A stretch of 34,590 bases of DNA, from positions 1-34,590 of the forward strand of contig JBKECY010000012.1 of the NCBI GenBank assembly GCA_047975025.1, in the 5' to 3' direction. The position numbers and the translations under genes are program-made. Below the pieces are notes generated by a model that did no database searches, was not told where the DNA came from, and saw only the letters and a list, made by a program, of their open reading frames with translations. Below, one piece after another: positions 8,313 to 17,844 of the stretch. This DNA is from JBKECY01 sp047975025 (GTDB taxonomy: Bacteria > Bacillota > Clostridia > Lachnospirales > Lachnospiraceae). The stretch's first letter is position 1. The number at the start of each line of letters is the position of its first letter.

Positions 8313-11300
8313 CAGCCGATGCGCTTACCTTTACCGCCAAGACCGATTCTTCAGGCATAACCTATTGGGTCAGTGCAGATACGGCAGCCGCAACCTTTGC
8401 GAATACTTATACGGAAGAGCCCAGAATATCGGTTACTGCAACGAAAACCTGGCAGGATGCAAGTAACAGCTATGCAACCAGGCCATTGCGTGTTACGTTT
8501 GATCTATACAGAAAAACAACGCTTTTGGCTGAAGAATATGTTACCTCGCAGACTATAAATATTACCTCTGCGAATTCACAAAGTGCCGTATTTACAAGTC
8601 AGCTCAAGTATGCGACGACAGGAGAAACGTATACGTACTATGTGAAGGAAGCTGCCGTAGCAGGTTATGAGAAGACGGAAGACGAACTCGAAGTAACGAA
8701 TACGCTGCCGGTGCGCAATCTGACGGTCAAGAAAACGTGGAAAAAACAAAATGGTACCACAGTTTCAGACCTGACGGCAACGCAGCTCCAGCAGCTTAAA
8801 GACTTAGGAGCACTTCCCGCAAAAGTGGATTTTACACTCCAATACCGCGACAGCGACTCCGAGTCATGGCAGAATCTGAAGAAAACGGTAAACGGTGTTA
8901 TGACCGATGTGACCGCCTCGTTGGACGTAGCGGCGCTAAGTGATATAACGAAGCTGCAAAATGCAACGGTTGGTTTTAATGGAGTACCGAAATATGTTGA
9001 GGGCAGCACGCAGGTGCTTCGCCAGTACCGGGTCGTGGAAACTTTCCCGTCAGGGTATAGCAATTACACTTCAAATGCTTCTTCCGTAGTTGCCGACAGT
9101 AACGGCCAGATTGCGGTGACCAATACACTCCCTGTACGGGAAGCACAAATTGATAAGGCGTGGATTGATAATACGAACCGGGACAACACGAGACCGTCAA
9201 GCATCAGCATCAGTCTTACCAGAGACGGTTCGTCTACGTTAAATATTTCCTTATCGCGCAGTAATGCGGTGTCCGTCGGAGATTCTCTATATGACTATAA
9301 TACATGGACAACAGGTACATTTTACATACCGTTATATAAAAATAACAGCACGCAGTATAGCCAATATACTTCGCAGGAAACACAGCCGGAAAATTACAAT
9401 CAGGTGACGACACAGGGATTCCCACAGCAGACGGACAGCGAACGTTACGATGGAGCAGGCAATAATTACTGGAAATATACGAATCAGCTTGTGCAGCTGG
9501 ATGAGCGTCAGGTCATTACTGTCAGTGCGGAAAAGAAGTGGTCACAAGATACGGCTGTCTCCACGCTGACGCGGCCGGCTACGGTGTATTATACATTATA
9601 TGTGAAAGTAGGGGATACCTTTGTACCGGCGACAACTGCGAATTGCGGGCTTTCCGGTACCGCAACGCTGTCCGCAGCAGCGGGAAGCGCAAGTACCTAT
9701 TCTGTTTCGTGGAAAGATGTCTGGAAATACCGTACCGAAGATGGAACGGCCATTGCCAAGGCGATGCAGTATCAAGTGTTTGAAACAACAGCTGCAGGGG
9801 TCAAGATTACAGCAGATTCCACCTTCCCTTATACACCAACGTATGAACCGGCGCAGATTACCGGGACAGATGCATTAACGAAAGTCGTAGTGACCAATAC
9901 ACTTAAGACTACGACGGTCCTTGCTGATAAAGTATGGAGTTCGGATACTGCGGGAACGCAGGTATTCAGTACTACTGAGCTGCAGAATCTGCTGGATGCA
10001 GGGGTGCTTCCCAAAGCAGTTCGATTTGGAATCTATTATGCGACAAGCGCTGATGCGCAGCAGTGGAGTGCCTATACCAATAACGACGGTGCCGTTACAA
10101 TCGATAAAGCGACGGCAACATTAGAGAATCTCAACGCATTGCGCGGCACGAATTTTACAGTGTCAGGATTGCCGCTTTATAATAGTGCGAACCAGACACT
10201 CTATTACAAACTTGTGGAAATTGCTGTCACATATAATGGGACAGATTGGACATCGGTAGCACCGACAGGAGGAATCGCCGGTGGGTTTGCCGCCAGTCAT
10301 ACATGGAGCACAACGACACAGTACTCACGCGGCAGTACACACAATATCAACCAGCTTGAAGTGGGCAGTGTCTCTGTTTCTAAGACATGGACGGATGAAG
10401 AAAATCGTGATGGTACCCGGACCTCCATTGAGGTACAGCTGGTACGTGACGGTCTGGATTATGGCGATCCGGTTACAATACAAAAAAGCAGCGATGGATG
10501 GAACTATACGTGGAATAATCTCCCTCTCTATAAAAATTCCACAGTTTCCGGGGAAGAGAATTTGTCTGTGTATACAGTACGAGAGACGGAAGTGGATAAA
10601 TATAGTTCACCAACCTATGCACCAGCTTCAGGTGTCACTGCCGCAGAAGAACCGCAGAATATAACCATAACAAATCAAGGTGACAGTATGCAGCGCTTTA
10701 GCATACAGGCGACCAAGACATGGCAGGACAGTGAGAATGCCTATGGCACCAGGCCATCTGATGGAAAAGTGTCACTGCGTCTGCAATATCTGGATACACT
10801 TGATAATACATGGAAAAATGTGGTAAAAACCACACTGTCAAGCGGTCTGTATGCGGACGGTACAGGGGTGTACACGACGAGTGATATAACACAGCAGATT
10901 ACGTCTGCACAGACGGCTGCATGGGCCAATCTTCCGGTCAACCGGGTGGTTGCGGGAAGCAGTGTCAAAATTTCCTACCGGGTTGTAGAGGAGACAGTTC
11001 ATGGCTATACGACATCCTATTCTTCCACATCTGTTACGGGCAGCAGCGGTGCAACACAGAGTATCAGTGTAACCAATACACTTGATACGACTAGTCTTAC
11101 CCTGACCAAGACTTGGAATCACAGCTCCAGCCTGACGGATGCAGGACGACCTGTCGAGATTGGGTTCCAGGTACAGTATTCCAAAGATGCGGGTGAGAGT
11201 TGGACGAATTTCGGAACAGTACGAACCGTTGCGGCAGACAGCAGCGGTAACTGGAGCAGTCAGCTTACGAATCTGCCTAAAACAGATGCGGCCGAGCATA

Positions 11301-14300
11301 CGTATAGTTACCGGGTGAGTGAGGTATGGATTTCCTATGATGGATTGGCCAAAATCCAGGCCATCGGATCGTATCAGACTCAATCCGTTTCGACCTGGAG
11401 CGGTAGCGCGGGAACGTATCAGACAGAAGTAACAACGGTGCAAAATGAAGGCGGCAGCTGGAGAGCACAGGCGACCAATACCATGCAGGTAACGACCTAT
11501 ACGGCTCAGAAAGTCTGGAATGACAATGTGAATCGGGATGGCACACGTGCAGCCATAACATTGCAGCTGTATCGGGATGATGATGGCACATACAAATCGG
11601 CCAATGCGTATGGTACGCCAATCACGCTTACGCAGAATGCAGACGGAAGCTGGCAGACGGAGTATGTATGGAGTCAGCTGCCAATGTACCAGGAAGATGC
11701 AGCGGTGCAGACAGATGCCTATAAAAGCCAATATTCTGTCCGGGAGATAACAGACCTGGCTGCCTATACTGAATCGGTTTCAGGAAATACAGTTACCAAC
11801 AGTTATACAGCAGAGTCCTTCTCAATTACAGCAACGAAGGTCTGGGACGACGATGACGATCCGTATCTGCTTCGTCCGGAAGCGGTCACAGTGAAGCTGC
11901 AGGCAGCTACGAGCACGAATGGTATAGTCTACACAGCATATGCTGATGTCACATCAGCCAGCTATCGCAGCTCTGCGGCCGGTGCCTATACTTCCAGCAG
12001 TGTCAGCCAGCAGATTGCGCCGGATGCGCAGGGTGAGTGGGGAGAGGCAGTATGGGAAAATCTGCCGGTCTATGCGAATGGATATAAAATCCATTATAAG
12101 GTGGTTGAAACATCAGTGCCCTCATACTCCACAGCGTACTCTACCGAACAGATCACTGGCGGTAATGGCAGTCATCTTTCCGTAGTTATCACGAACACAT
12201 TGGCAGAGAAAGTATCTGTCGAGGTGGGTAAAACGTGGGAACCGGAGGGTGCCGCCGCCATGTACCAGGCACTTCCTGACAGCGTGCAGATACAACTGCA
12301 GTATCGTACGGATGGTGAATGGCTTGATGTAGAGGCGAATGGTACATTTGATCTGACGCAGGAAGATTCATGGAATCATACATTTACGGAATTACCGGCA
12401 TCTTATGGCACAGAGCTGCAGCACGAGTATCGTGTGATTGAAACAAGTATCACCTTTACCGATGCTGCACAGAGTCAAATTGTCATACCGGTCGTATCTA
12501 CAGAAGGGGATCAGGAAGAGGGGACTGTCGGGAATTTTGAATACACATCCCAGACGACCTACAATACATTGACTCGGAAGTACGATTGTGTTCTGACCAA
12601 TACATTGCCGGAAACGGAGCTTACGGTACAAAAGATATGGGATGACAATAAGGATCGTGACGGTATACGGCCTGAAACAGTCAGCGTGCAGCTGCTGCGT
12701 GATGGTGTGGAAGTAGGAGAACCGGTGACGCTGGAGGCAGAAAGTGATTGGGAGTATACATGGTCGTATCTTCCGGTCTATCAGAACCTGCTGGCAGAGT
12801 CCAAGTCAGAGTATACGGTACAAGAGCTTACCGTGCCTGAAATGTACCAGGTGGAGTACACCTATGAGGAGGCAGAAAGCAGCTGGGCGGAAGTGACCGT
12901 CGGTGATGTGTCTGCGGCTGAGATTACAAATACCTACACAGCGCAGTCCTTTTCTATTACGACTGATAAGCAATGGACAGACTATGAAGATCCGTATGGT
13001 CTGCGCCCAGTACAGGTAAGTGTGAGCTTAAAAGCTTCCATCAGTACAGATGGAATAAACTATTCGGCCTATGCGGATGTCACACAAGGAACTTTTACAA
13101 ATACCTCTACAGGTGCCTATACAACAAGTGATGTGTCACAGCTCCTTTCCCCGAATGCACAAGGGGTGTGGAACCAGGCGCTGTGGGAGGATCTGCCGGT
13201 CTATGCGAATGGCTATTTGATACACTACCAAGTGGTAGAAGAACCAATCCCCGGTTATGAGTCACAGTTTACCAGTGAGCAGATTACCGGAGTACAGGAT
13301 GAACAGATAGATGTACATCTTACCAACACGCTGAAGGAAGAAACGTCTGTAACAGTGCAAAAGAGCTGGCTGCCGGACACATACGCTGCAATCTATGACG
13401 CTTTGCCGGATCGTATCCAGGTTGCACTGCAGTATCTGGATGGCACTGTGTGGAAAGATGTTAGTAAGAATGGTACGGCGGATCTGGTTGCGGCCAGCGG
13501 CTGGACCTATACGTTCGCACAACTGCCGTCCAAGGATGCACAAGGAGATAACTATCAATACAGAGTACTTGAAAAAAGTATGACGTATGGTACGTCGGTA
13601 GTATCCGCGGTTCCCGATGCAGGAGATCCTGAAAATGGAAGCATTGGAAACTTCACATATAGTGCAGTGACGACCTATGAGGAGGGAGTCTTCGATACGC
13701 TGCTTACGAATGAGCTTCCGGAGGCCAAGCTGACGGTGCAAAAGCAGTGGGCGGACGATGCTGACCGCGACGGATTGCGGACAGAAAGTGTCGAAGTGCA
13801 GCTGCTGCGGGATGGAGAACCAGTTGGCGATCCGGTAACGTTAAGCGAAGCAGAGAATGAATGGAGCTACACTTGGAATTATCTGCCGGTCTATCAAAAT
13901 GGTACGGCGGCGCTGGAGGATACTCGCTCCATCTATACAGTTGAAGAGGTGGAGGTGCCCGAGGAATATCAGGTCACATACAGCTATGGGCTGGAACAAC
14001 AGGAAAGCACGACCGTATCGACCGAGTCGGCAGCGGACGTAGCGGTAGTTAACACACATACGCCGCATACATTTACAATTGAAGCAGAAAAAGTCTGGGA
14101 GGATGCGCAAAATTATTGTGCTACACGCCCGGATTACGTAACCTTTGTCCTGCAGTACAAGAATGCACAGGGAGAGTGGGTGGACGTTCCGGATACAGAG
14201 TCATCAGGATTGATAAGCGGTCTGACACCGTATACGGAGCAGGAGAATCCGCAGACCATCGCAGGTCCTGAGTTTACAGGGACAACCGTATGGGAAGTAC

Positions 14301-16063
14301 CATGCAATCTCAACGATGGCACAGGCCCTGTGGCAATCGAATACCGCGTCTACGAGCAGGAGATACCTTCTTATACTGCCACTGCATCTATCGAGCTGAT
14401 CAGCAGTACTGAGGATGGTGACAGCCAATTTGTAACCATGACGAACTCCTTGTTCTCGACCAGCCTGACGGTGAACAAACTGTGGGAAGATTCACAGGAT
14501 GCGTTTGCAACACGTCCGGAGAGTATTACAGTTCAATTGCAGCGTAGAGTCGCAGCAGGAGAGTGGGAAGATGTAACAACGGGAACAATGACCACAGCCA
14601 CCTTGTTGAAGTCCAATGACTGGCAAAGCGTTGTCTTTACCTCTTTGCCGCAATATGCGGATGAATGCAGTACAGAATTGTATGAGTATCGTGCGGTTGA
14701 GACCGAACTGGTCTATGCAGATGAAACAGGAACGTATACCGTTTATCCGACGCAGGATACTGCCGGGTCACAGAGTAAAGTGGCTGGAGTGTATCAGATT
14801 ACAGAAGATACCCAAACTGCGGAGGATGCCACATTTGAAACAACAATTACGAACACGCTTGAGCGCACTGAACTTTCGGTGACAAAGACCTGGGAGGATC
14901 AGGATAACTATTACGAGACAAGACCGCAGACAGATCTGACAGTTAAGCTGCAGCGGCGTCTGGCCGAAGGGGAAGGAGTGATAGCCCAGGTTACGGCGCT
15001 TCTGACGGGATCAGAAGGTTGGGAAGATGTGCAAAAGGACGGAAGTGTCTATGAAACGGCTTTAGTGTATGATCTTACATCTGACAGCTGGACGCAGGCT
15101 GAATTTACACAGCTGCCTGCGAAGGATGCAAGCGGTGCTGCGTATGAATATCGTGCGGTAGAAGTTACAGAAGTACCGGGCTATACCTCAGAAACGGAAA
15201 ATACGGATGCTTCTCATAGTGTGATTACGAACACACTGACGCAAATGGATATAAGCGGTACTAAAACCTGGGAGGATTTCGAAGACAAGTATGGAGCCCG
15301 CCCAACAGACATCACACTAACGGTCAGTGACCAATATGGTGAACTCAGTACGCAGCCGCAGATCGTGTGGGATACCACAGAGGATACGTGGAGCTATGTG
15401 ATTGAGGGACTTCCGCTGTATGTACCTGGTTCGGATGAAATAGCAGACTATACAATGAACGAGCAGCCGGTGGAGCAGTATACGGCACAGGATGCGCAGG
15501 TTGAAGTGACAGAGGGAAGAGCGGATTTTGTCAATCTTCTGGATATGCCCTCCGGTGCAGCAACACTCACGAAATACGGTGAGAGTACAGAAGGAGCGAA
15601 ACTCTCCGGAGCAGTTTATATCCTCTCCAGGAGTCAGGATACCGGAAGCGGGGTCGAGTACTTTAGCGGGATGGAAGATCAGAGCGCGGGCTTTACACAG
15701 GATCGCTCGCAGACAGCTGAAGTGACAACACAAGCTGACGGAACGCTAAGCGTAACGGGACTTCCGTACGGCGACTATTATTTCACAGAGGTTACCGCCC
15801 CCACAGGGTATGAAGTGAACTCGGATCCTGTCGAATTTGAGATTTATGCGAAGAACCAGGAGAAGGTTCAATATGTCATACAGGTGGATGAGGCCTCGGC
15901 AGTCGTACCTGTCTCGCAGCAGTCGACAACAACAACAAGTACGACGACATCTCCTAAAACAGGAGATCCAACGGCTTTGTGGATGTTATGGGGACTGCTG
16001 GCCATAGTGCCTGCCGGTGCAGGGGTGCTATATCGCCGGAGAAAGAAGGATTCTGTACAATAA
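8225..16063 (+). CDS. Giant Cna_B-repeat surface adhesin, C-terminal segment with sortase signal
   Basis: C-terminal two thirds of the adhesin, 2,612 residues in this frame. Family coding actually begins at about 8183. It holds about 19 Cna_B-like domains. Nearly all show the lysine of the first strand (TKTW, QKIW), the glutamate of a YxVxE strand and the asparagine of an ITNTL-type last strand. In the known family these three residues form and catalyse an internal Lys-Asn isopeptide bond. After them come a SpaA-like prealbumin-type domain (about 15560-15880, ATLTKYGE to EVTAPTGYEV), a Ser/Thr linker and the anchor SPKTG, a membrane span and RRRKK. The protein is expected outside the cell, covalently fixed to peptidoglycan. 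ATG 8225 has no convincing ribosome site. Joined with the upstream segments and one added base, the gene would encode about 4,283 residues. The ligand is unknown. Confidence 0.87.
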   Translation: MQEVVPNGYTGATGSHVVESTQESGSRVLTADALTFTAKTDSSGITYWVSADTAAATFANTYTEEPRISVTATKTWQDASNSYATRPLRVTFDLYRKTTLLAEEYVTSQTINITSANSQSAVFTSQLKYATTGETYTYYVKEAAVAGYEKTEDELEVTNTLPVRNLTVKKTWKKQNGTTVSDLTATQLQQLKDLGALPAKVDFTLQYRDSDSESWQNLKKTVNGVMTDVTASLDVAALSDITKLQNATVGFNGVPKYVEGSTQVLRQYRVVETFPSGYSNYTSNASSVVADSNGQIAVTNTLPVREAQIDKAWIDNTNRDNTRPSSISISLTRDGSSTLNISLSRSNAVSVGDSLYDYNTWTTGTFYIPLYKNNSTQYSQYTSQETQPENYNQVTTQGFPQQTDSERYDGAGNNYWKYTNQLVQLDERQVITVSAEKKWSQDTAVSTLTRPATVYYTLYVKVGDTFVPATTANCGLSGTATLSAAAGSASTYSVSWKDVWKYRTEDGTAIAKAMQYQVFETTAAGVKITADSTFPYTPTYEPAQITGTDALTKVVVTNTLKTTTVLADKVWSSDTAGTQVFSTTELQNLLDAGVLPKAVRFGIYYATSADAQQWSAYTNNDGAVTIDKATATLENLNALRGTNFTVSGLPLYNSANQTLYYKLVEIAVTYNGTDWTSVAPTGGIAGGFAASHTWSTTTQYSRGSTHNINQLEVGSVSVSKTWTDEENRDGTRTSIEVQLVRDGLDYGDPVTIQKSSDGWNYTWNNLPLYKNSTVSGEENLSVYTVRETEVDKYSSPTYAPASGVTAAEEPQNITITNQGDSMQRFSIQATKTWQDSENAYGTRPSDGKVSLRLQYLDTLDNTWKNVVKTTLSSGLYADGTGVYTTSDITQQITSAQTAAWANLPVNRVVAGSSVKISYRVVEETVHGYTTSYSSTSVTGSSGATQSISVTNTLDTTSLTLTKTWNHSSSLTDAGRPVEIGFQVQYSKDAGESWTNFGTVRTVAADSSGNWSSQLTNLPKTDAAEHTYSYRVSEVWISYDGLAKIQAIGSYQTQSVSTWSGSAGTYQTEVTTVQNEGGSWRAQATNTMQVTTYTAQKVWNDNVNRDGTRAAITLQLYRDDDGTYKSANAYGTPITLTQNADGSWQTEYVWSQLPMYQEDAAVQTDAYKSQYSVREITDLAAYTESVSGNTVTNSYTAESFSITATKVWDDDDDPYLLRPEAVTVKLQAATSTNGIVYTAYADVTSASYRSSAAGAYTSSSVSQQIAPDAQGEWGEAVWENLPVYANGYKIHYKVVETSVPSYSTAYSTEQITGGNGSHLSVVITNTLAEKVSVEVGKTWEPEGAAAMYQALPDSVQIQLQYRTDGEWLDVEANGTFDLTQEDSWNHTFTELPASYGTELQHEYRVIETSITFTDAAQSQIVIPVVSTEGDQEEGTVGNFEYTSQTTYNTLTRKYDCVLTNTLPETELTVQKIWDDNKDRDGIRPETVSVQLLRDGVEVGEPVTLEAESDWEYTWSYLPVYQNLLAESKSEYTVQELTVPEMYQVEYTYEEAESSWAEVTVGDVSAAEITNTYTAQSFSITTDKQWTDYEDPYGLRPVQVSVSLKASISTDGINYSAYADVTQGTFTNTSTGAYTTSDVSQLLSPNAQGVWNQALWEDLPVYANGYLIHYQVVEEPIPGYESQFTSEQITGVQDEQIDVHLTNTLKEETSVTVQKSWLPDTYAAIYDALPDRIQVALQYLDGTVWKDVSKNGTADLVAASGWTYTFAQLPSKDAQGDNYQYRVLEKSMTYGTSVVSAVPDAGDPENGSIGNFTYSAVTTYEEGVFDTLLTNELPEAKLTVQKQWADDADRDGLRTESVEVQLLRDGEPVGDPVTLSEAENEWSYTWNYLPVYQNGTAALEDTRSIYTVEEVEVPEEYQVTYSYGLEQQESTTVSTESAADVAVVNTHTPHTFTIEAEKVWEDAQNYCATRPDYVTFVLQYKNAQGEWVDVPDTESSGLISGLTPYTEQENPQTIAGPEFTGTTVWEVPCNLNDGTGPVAIEYRVYEQEIPSYTATASIELISSTEDGDSQFVTMTNSLFSTSLTVNKLWEDSQDAFATRPESITVQLQRRVAAGEWEDVTTGTMTTATLLKSNDWQSVVFTSLPQYADECSTELYEYRAVETELVYADETGTYTVYPTQDTAGSQSKVAGVYQITEDTQTAEDATFETTITNTLERTELSVTKTWEDQDNYYETRPQTDLTVKLQRRLAEGEGVIAQVTALLTGSEGWEDVQKDGSVYETALVYDLTSDSWTQAEFTQLPAKDASGAAYEYRAVEVTEVPGYTSETENTDASHSVITNTLTQMDISGTKTWEDFEDKYGARPTDITLTVSDQYGELSTQPQIVWDTTEDTWSYVIEGLPLYVPGSDEIADYTMNEQPVEQYTAQDAQVEVTEGRADFVNLLDMPSGAATLTKYGESTEGAKLSGAVYILSRSQDTGSGVEYFSGMEDQSAGFTQDRSQTAEVTTQADGTLSVTGLPYGDYYFTEVTAPTGYEVNSDPVEFEIYAKNQEKVQYVIQVDEASAVVPVSQQSTTTTSTTTSPKTGDPTALWMLWGLLAIVPAGAGVLYRRRKKDSVQ
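8424..14860 (+). repeat. Higher-order A-B-C tandem repeat of Cna_B domains, about 1.13 kb period
   Basis: The domains here come in a fixed order of three types. Type A opens like FSITATKVWDD, has a YxxRP loop and near its end a SYST/SYTA segment. Type B opens like LTVKKTW, has LPDxVxxxLQY and ends with a long insert before the last strand. Type C opens like VQKIWDDNKDRDGIRP and has LLRDGxxVGxPVTL and YTWxYLPVYQN. Type A domains start at about 8424, 9512, 10690, 11818, 12949 and 14068, so the period is 1,088 to 1,178 bases. That gives five full triplets and a sixth A-B pair. The last complete copies (11818-12948 and 12949-14067) are the most alike, which suggests recent expansion at this end. 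Confidence 0.78.
15950..16060 (+). other. Cell-wall sorting signal (SPKTG, membrane span, basic tail)
   Basis: The last 37 codons of the adhesin give SPKTGD, then a hydrophobic span (ALWMLWGLLAIVPAGAGVLY) and the basic tail RRRKK. This is the standard three-part sortase substrate, with serine in place of the leucine of LPxTG. A Thr/Ser-rich linker precedes it. No sortase gene lies in the window, so the enzyme must be encoded elsewhere. Confidence 0.9.
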
Positions 16064-16086
16064 ACATAGTGGACAGATAAAATACA

Positions 16087-16126
16087 AAAGGTTGAACACA
16101 CGATACGGTGCGGTTCAACCTTTTTT
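16087..16126 (+). terminator. Intrinsic terminator of the adhesin gene
   Basis: Arms AAAGGTTGAAC (16087-16097) and GTTCAACCTTT (16113-16123) pair perfectly and the second arm runs into six T residues. It begins 24 bases after the adhesin stop codon. The 15-base loop contains GATACGGT. Confidence 0.9.
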
Positions 16127-16263
16127 GCGTTAGTTTGTATAAAAATTTATATAAAAGATTATATAAAAGCGAAGGTAAAATAGTGAACCTCCTTTAAAAT
16201 GGGAAGTAATCCATAAAAAAAGCAACGAGAGTCATACAATAGCTACAAAGTTATGAATGATAA

Positions 16264-16292
16264 TTGAACAAGAATGTAAATATTAATATAAT
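16264..16292 (+). promoter_or_regulatory. Promoter of the sugar isomerase gene
   Basis: TTGAAC (16264-16269), a 17-base spacer and TATAAT (16287-16292) form a good sigma-A promoter 40 bases before the chosen start. The surrounding AT-rich stretch (16281-16312) is nearly self-complementary and could hold a regulator site, but no clear palindrome of the LacI kind can be fixed by eye. Confidence 0.7.
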
Positions 16293-16331
16293 TAATTTAT
16301 ATTATTTTACATGAAAGGAGTAATTGGTCGT

Positions 16332-16838
16332 ATGGTAAACATTGGATTTGCACCGACCAGACGCAGCATATTCAGTGCGCCGGATGCTATAAAATACCGC
16401 AATCTTACAGCAGAGCGGCTGCATGAACTAAATGTCCCGTTTGTAGACATTACTGAAATTAATGAGGAGGGGCTCTTATATAATGATGCGGATATGGAAC
16501 AAATTGCCGAGAAATTTAAGAAAGAGGGAATTGATGGCTTGTTCCTGGCGCACTGCAATTTCGGTACGGAATATATTTGCGCCCGGCTGGCCAGAAAACT
16601 TGGTGTACCAGTCCTCTTATGGGGGCCGCTCGATGAACGTCCCGCAGAAGATGGCAGCAGACTAAGAGATACGCAGTGTGGATTATTTGCTACCGGAAAA
16701 GTCTTGCGCAGGTTTCAGGTGCCATTCACCTACCTGACGAACTGCAGACTGCATGATCCTGTATTTGAAAGAGGCATCAAAGATTTCCTCGCTGTCTGCA
16801 ATGTTGTAAAGACATTTCGTAACATGCGGATTTTGTAG
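16332..16838 (+). CDS. L-fucose/L-arabinose isomerase-family protein, N-terminal part (ends at in-frame TAG)
   Basis: N-terminal part of a sugar isomerase-like enzyme, the family that interconverts aldoses and ketoses with a divalent metal. It opens with IGFAPTRR, followed by alternating Rossmann-like strands and helices (IDGLFLAHCNFGTEYICARL, VPVLLWGPLDERP). I chose ATG 16332, preceded by AAAGGAG at a spacing of about 11. ATG 16311 overlaps that site and has none of its own. The frame ends at TAG, codon 169, between RNMRIL and ISTRPQDFW. In relatives a glutamine or similar residue sits there, so CAG to TAG is a likely single change. The rest of the enzyme continues in frame at 16839, giving 467 residues if restored. 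Confidence 0.8.
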   Translation: MVNIGFAPTRRSIFSAPDAIKYRNLTAERLHELNVPFVDITEINEEGLLYNDADMEQIAEKFKKEGIDGLFLAHCNFGTEYICARLARKLGVPVLLWGPLDERPAEDGSRLRDTQCGLFATGKVLRRFQVPFTYLTNCRLHDPVFERGIKDFLAVCNVVKTFRNMRIL

Positions 16839-16871
16839 ATTTCGACTCGTCCGCAGGATTTCTGGTCGACC

Positions 16872-17735
16872 ATGTGCAATGAAGGCGAATTGCTCGAGCG
16901 GTTCAATATTCAGCTGGCACCGATTCCTATGCCCGAGCTGACAGACGCAGTGCGAAGAGCCAAAGAAGAGGGCAAAGAAGTAGCTGAGGTCATGCAATAC
17001 TGTAAGAACAATATGGAGATTCAGATTGCGGAAGAAAATCTGGAAAATGTGGCGGCTCTTAAGGTCGCAATGAAACATCTGATTTCTGCGTATGGATGTC
17101 AGGCGGCAGCGATCCAATGCTGGAATCAGCTGCAGTCAGAGTTGGGGATTATGCCTTGTGCTGCCAATGCGTTGCTAAATGATGAAGGAATCCCGGTTGT
17201 ATGTGAGACAGATATTCATGGAGCCATTACCGCACTGCTGGTGGAAGCGGCGGGCATGGGAGAGAATCGAGGCTTTTTCGCCGATTGGACCATCCGGCAT
17301 CCGGATATTGAAAATGGGGAGTTGCTCCAGCACTGCGGGCCTTGGCCGGTATCGGTTGCAAAAGAAACCCCTAAGCTGACAACACCCCTGGCGTTCGATT
17401 ACCCGGGGAGTCTGACAGCCGAAGCCAGACATGGTGAGATTTCGCTGGTCAGATTTGACGGAGATCATGGTGAGTATTCTTTGCTTTTGGGGAATGCCAC
17501 AGGTGTCAGCGGACCTAAAAGCATGGGAACGTATTTATGGATTGAAGTGAAAAATATAAAACGGTTAGAAGCCAAAATTGTAGAAGGTCCCTATATTCAT
17601 CATTGTGTGGGTATTCACCAAAATATAGTTCCTGTGCTGTATGAAGCCTGTAAGTATATGGGAATCACCCCTGATTTATATGACCCGGTAGAAGAGGATG
17701 TGAAAGCTTATTTAAGAGGCGAAACGGTGGGATAG
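16872..17735 (+). CDS. L-fucose/L-arabinose isomerase-family protein, C-terminal part
   Basis: Remainder of the isomerase. Family coding resumes at 16839 directly after the TAG, and 16872 is the first ATG, with no good ribosome site. It contains the region expected to hold the metal-binding and catalytic residues: VVCETDIHGAIT (Glu and Asp ligands by family analogy) and IHHCVGIH near the end. It also has the FADWTIRHPD and HCGPWP segments typical of the L-fucose isomerase-like C-terminal domain. Without the N-terminal part the active site would be incomplete. The gene is followed after 109 bases by a LacI-type regulator in the same direction. The sugar substrate is not determined; an uncommon aldose or deoxy sugar is possible. 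Confidence 0.8.
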   Translation: MCNEGELLERFNIQLAPIPMPELTDAVRRAKEEGKEVAEVMQYCKNNMEIQIAEENLENVAALKVAMKHLISAYGCQAAAIQCWNQLQSELGIMPCAANALLNDEGIPVVCETDIHGAITALLVEAAGMGENRGFFADWTIRHPDIENGELLQHCGPWPVSVAKETPKLTTPLAFDYPGSLTAEARHGEISLVRFDGDHGEYSLLLGNATGVSGPKSMGTYLWIEVKNIKRLEAKIVEGPYIHHCVGIHQNIVPVLYEACKYMGITPDLYDPVEEDVKAYLRGETVG

Positions 17736-17844
17736 GACGCGGCAGGGAAAATATCCTTCGCGTACAAAAAGCAACTTGCAAAGTATATCCCTGCAATGGT
17801 AAGATTCTCTATATAAGTAAACAGAGGGGCACACAGGAGGGGAT

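Noticed and set aside
10838..11731. A 297-codon minus-strand frame within the adhesin
   Set aside because: It mirrors the repeated coding strand, matches no family and has no ribosome site. Other long minus-strand frames from 3840 to 15733 are of the same kind.
8424..14860. CRISPR array or transposon repeats as the cause of periodicity
   Set aside because: The period is about 1.13 kb, lies wholly inside one coding frame and is conserved as protein more than as DNA.
17742..17794. GCAGGG/CCCTGC inverted repeat before the LacI-type gene as an operator
   Set aside because: The arms are only six bases long and 41 apart, and no promoter of normal spacing lies beside them.
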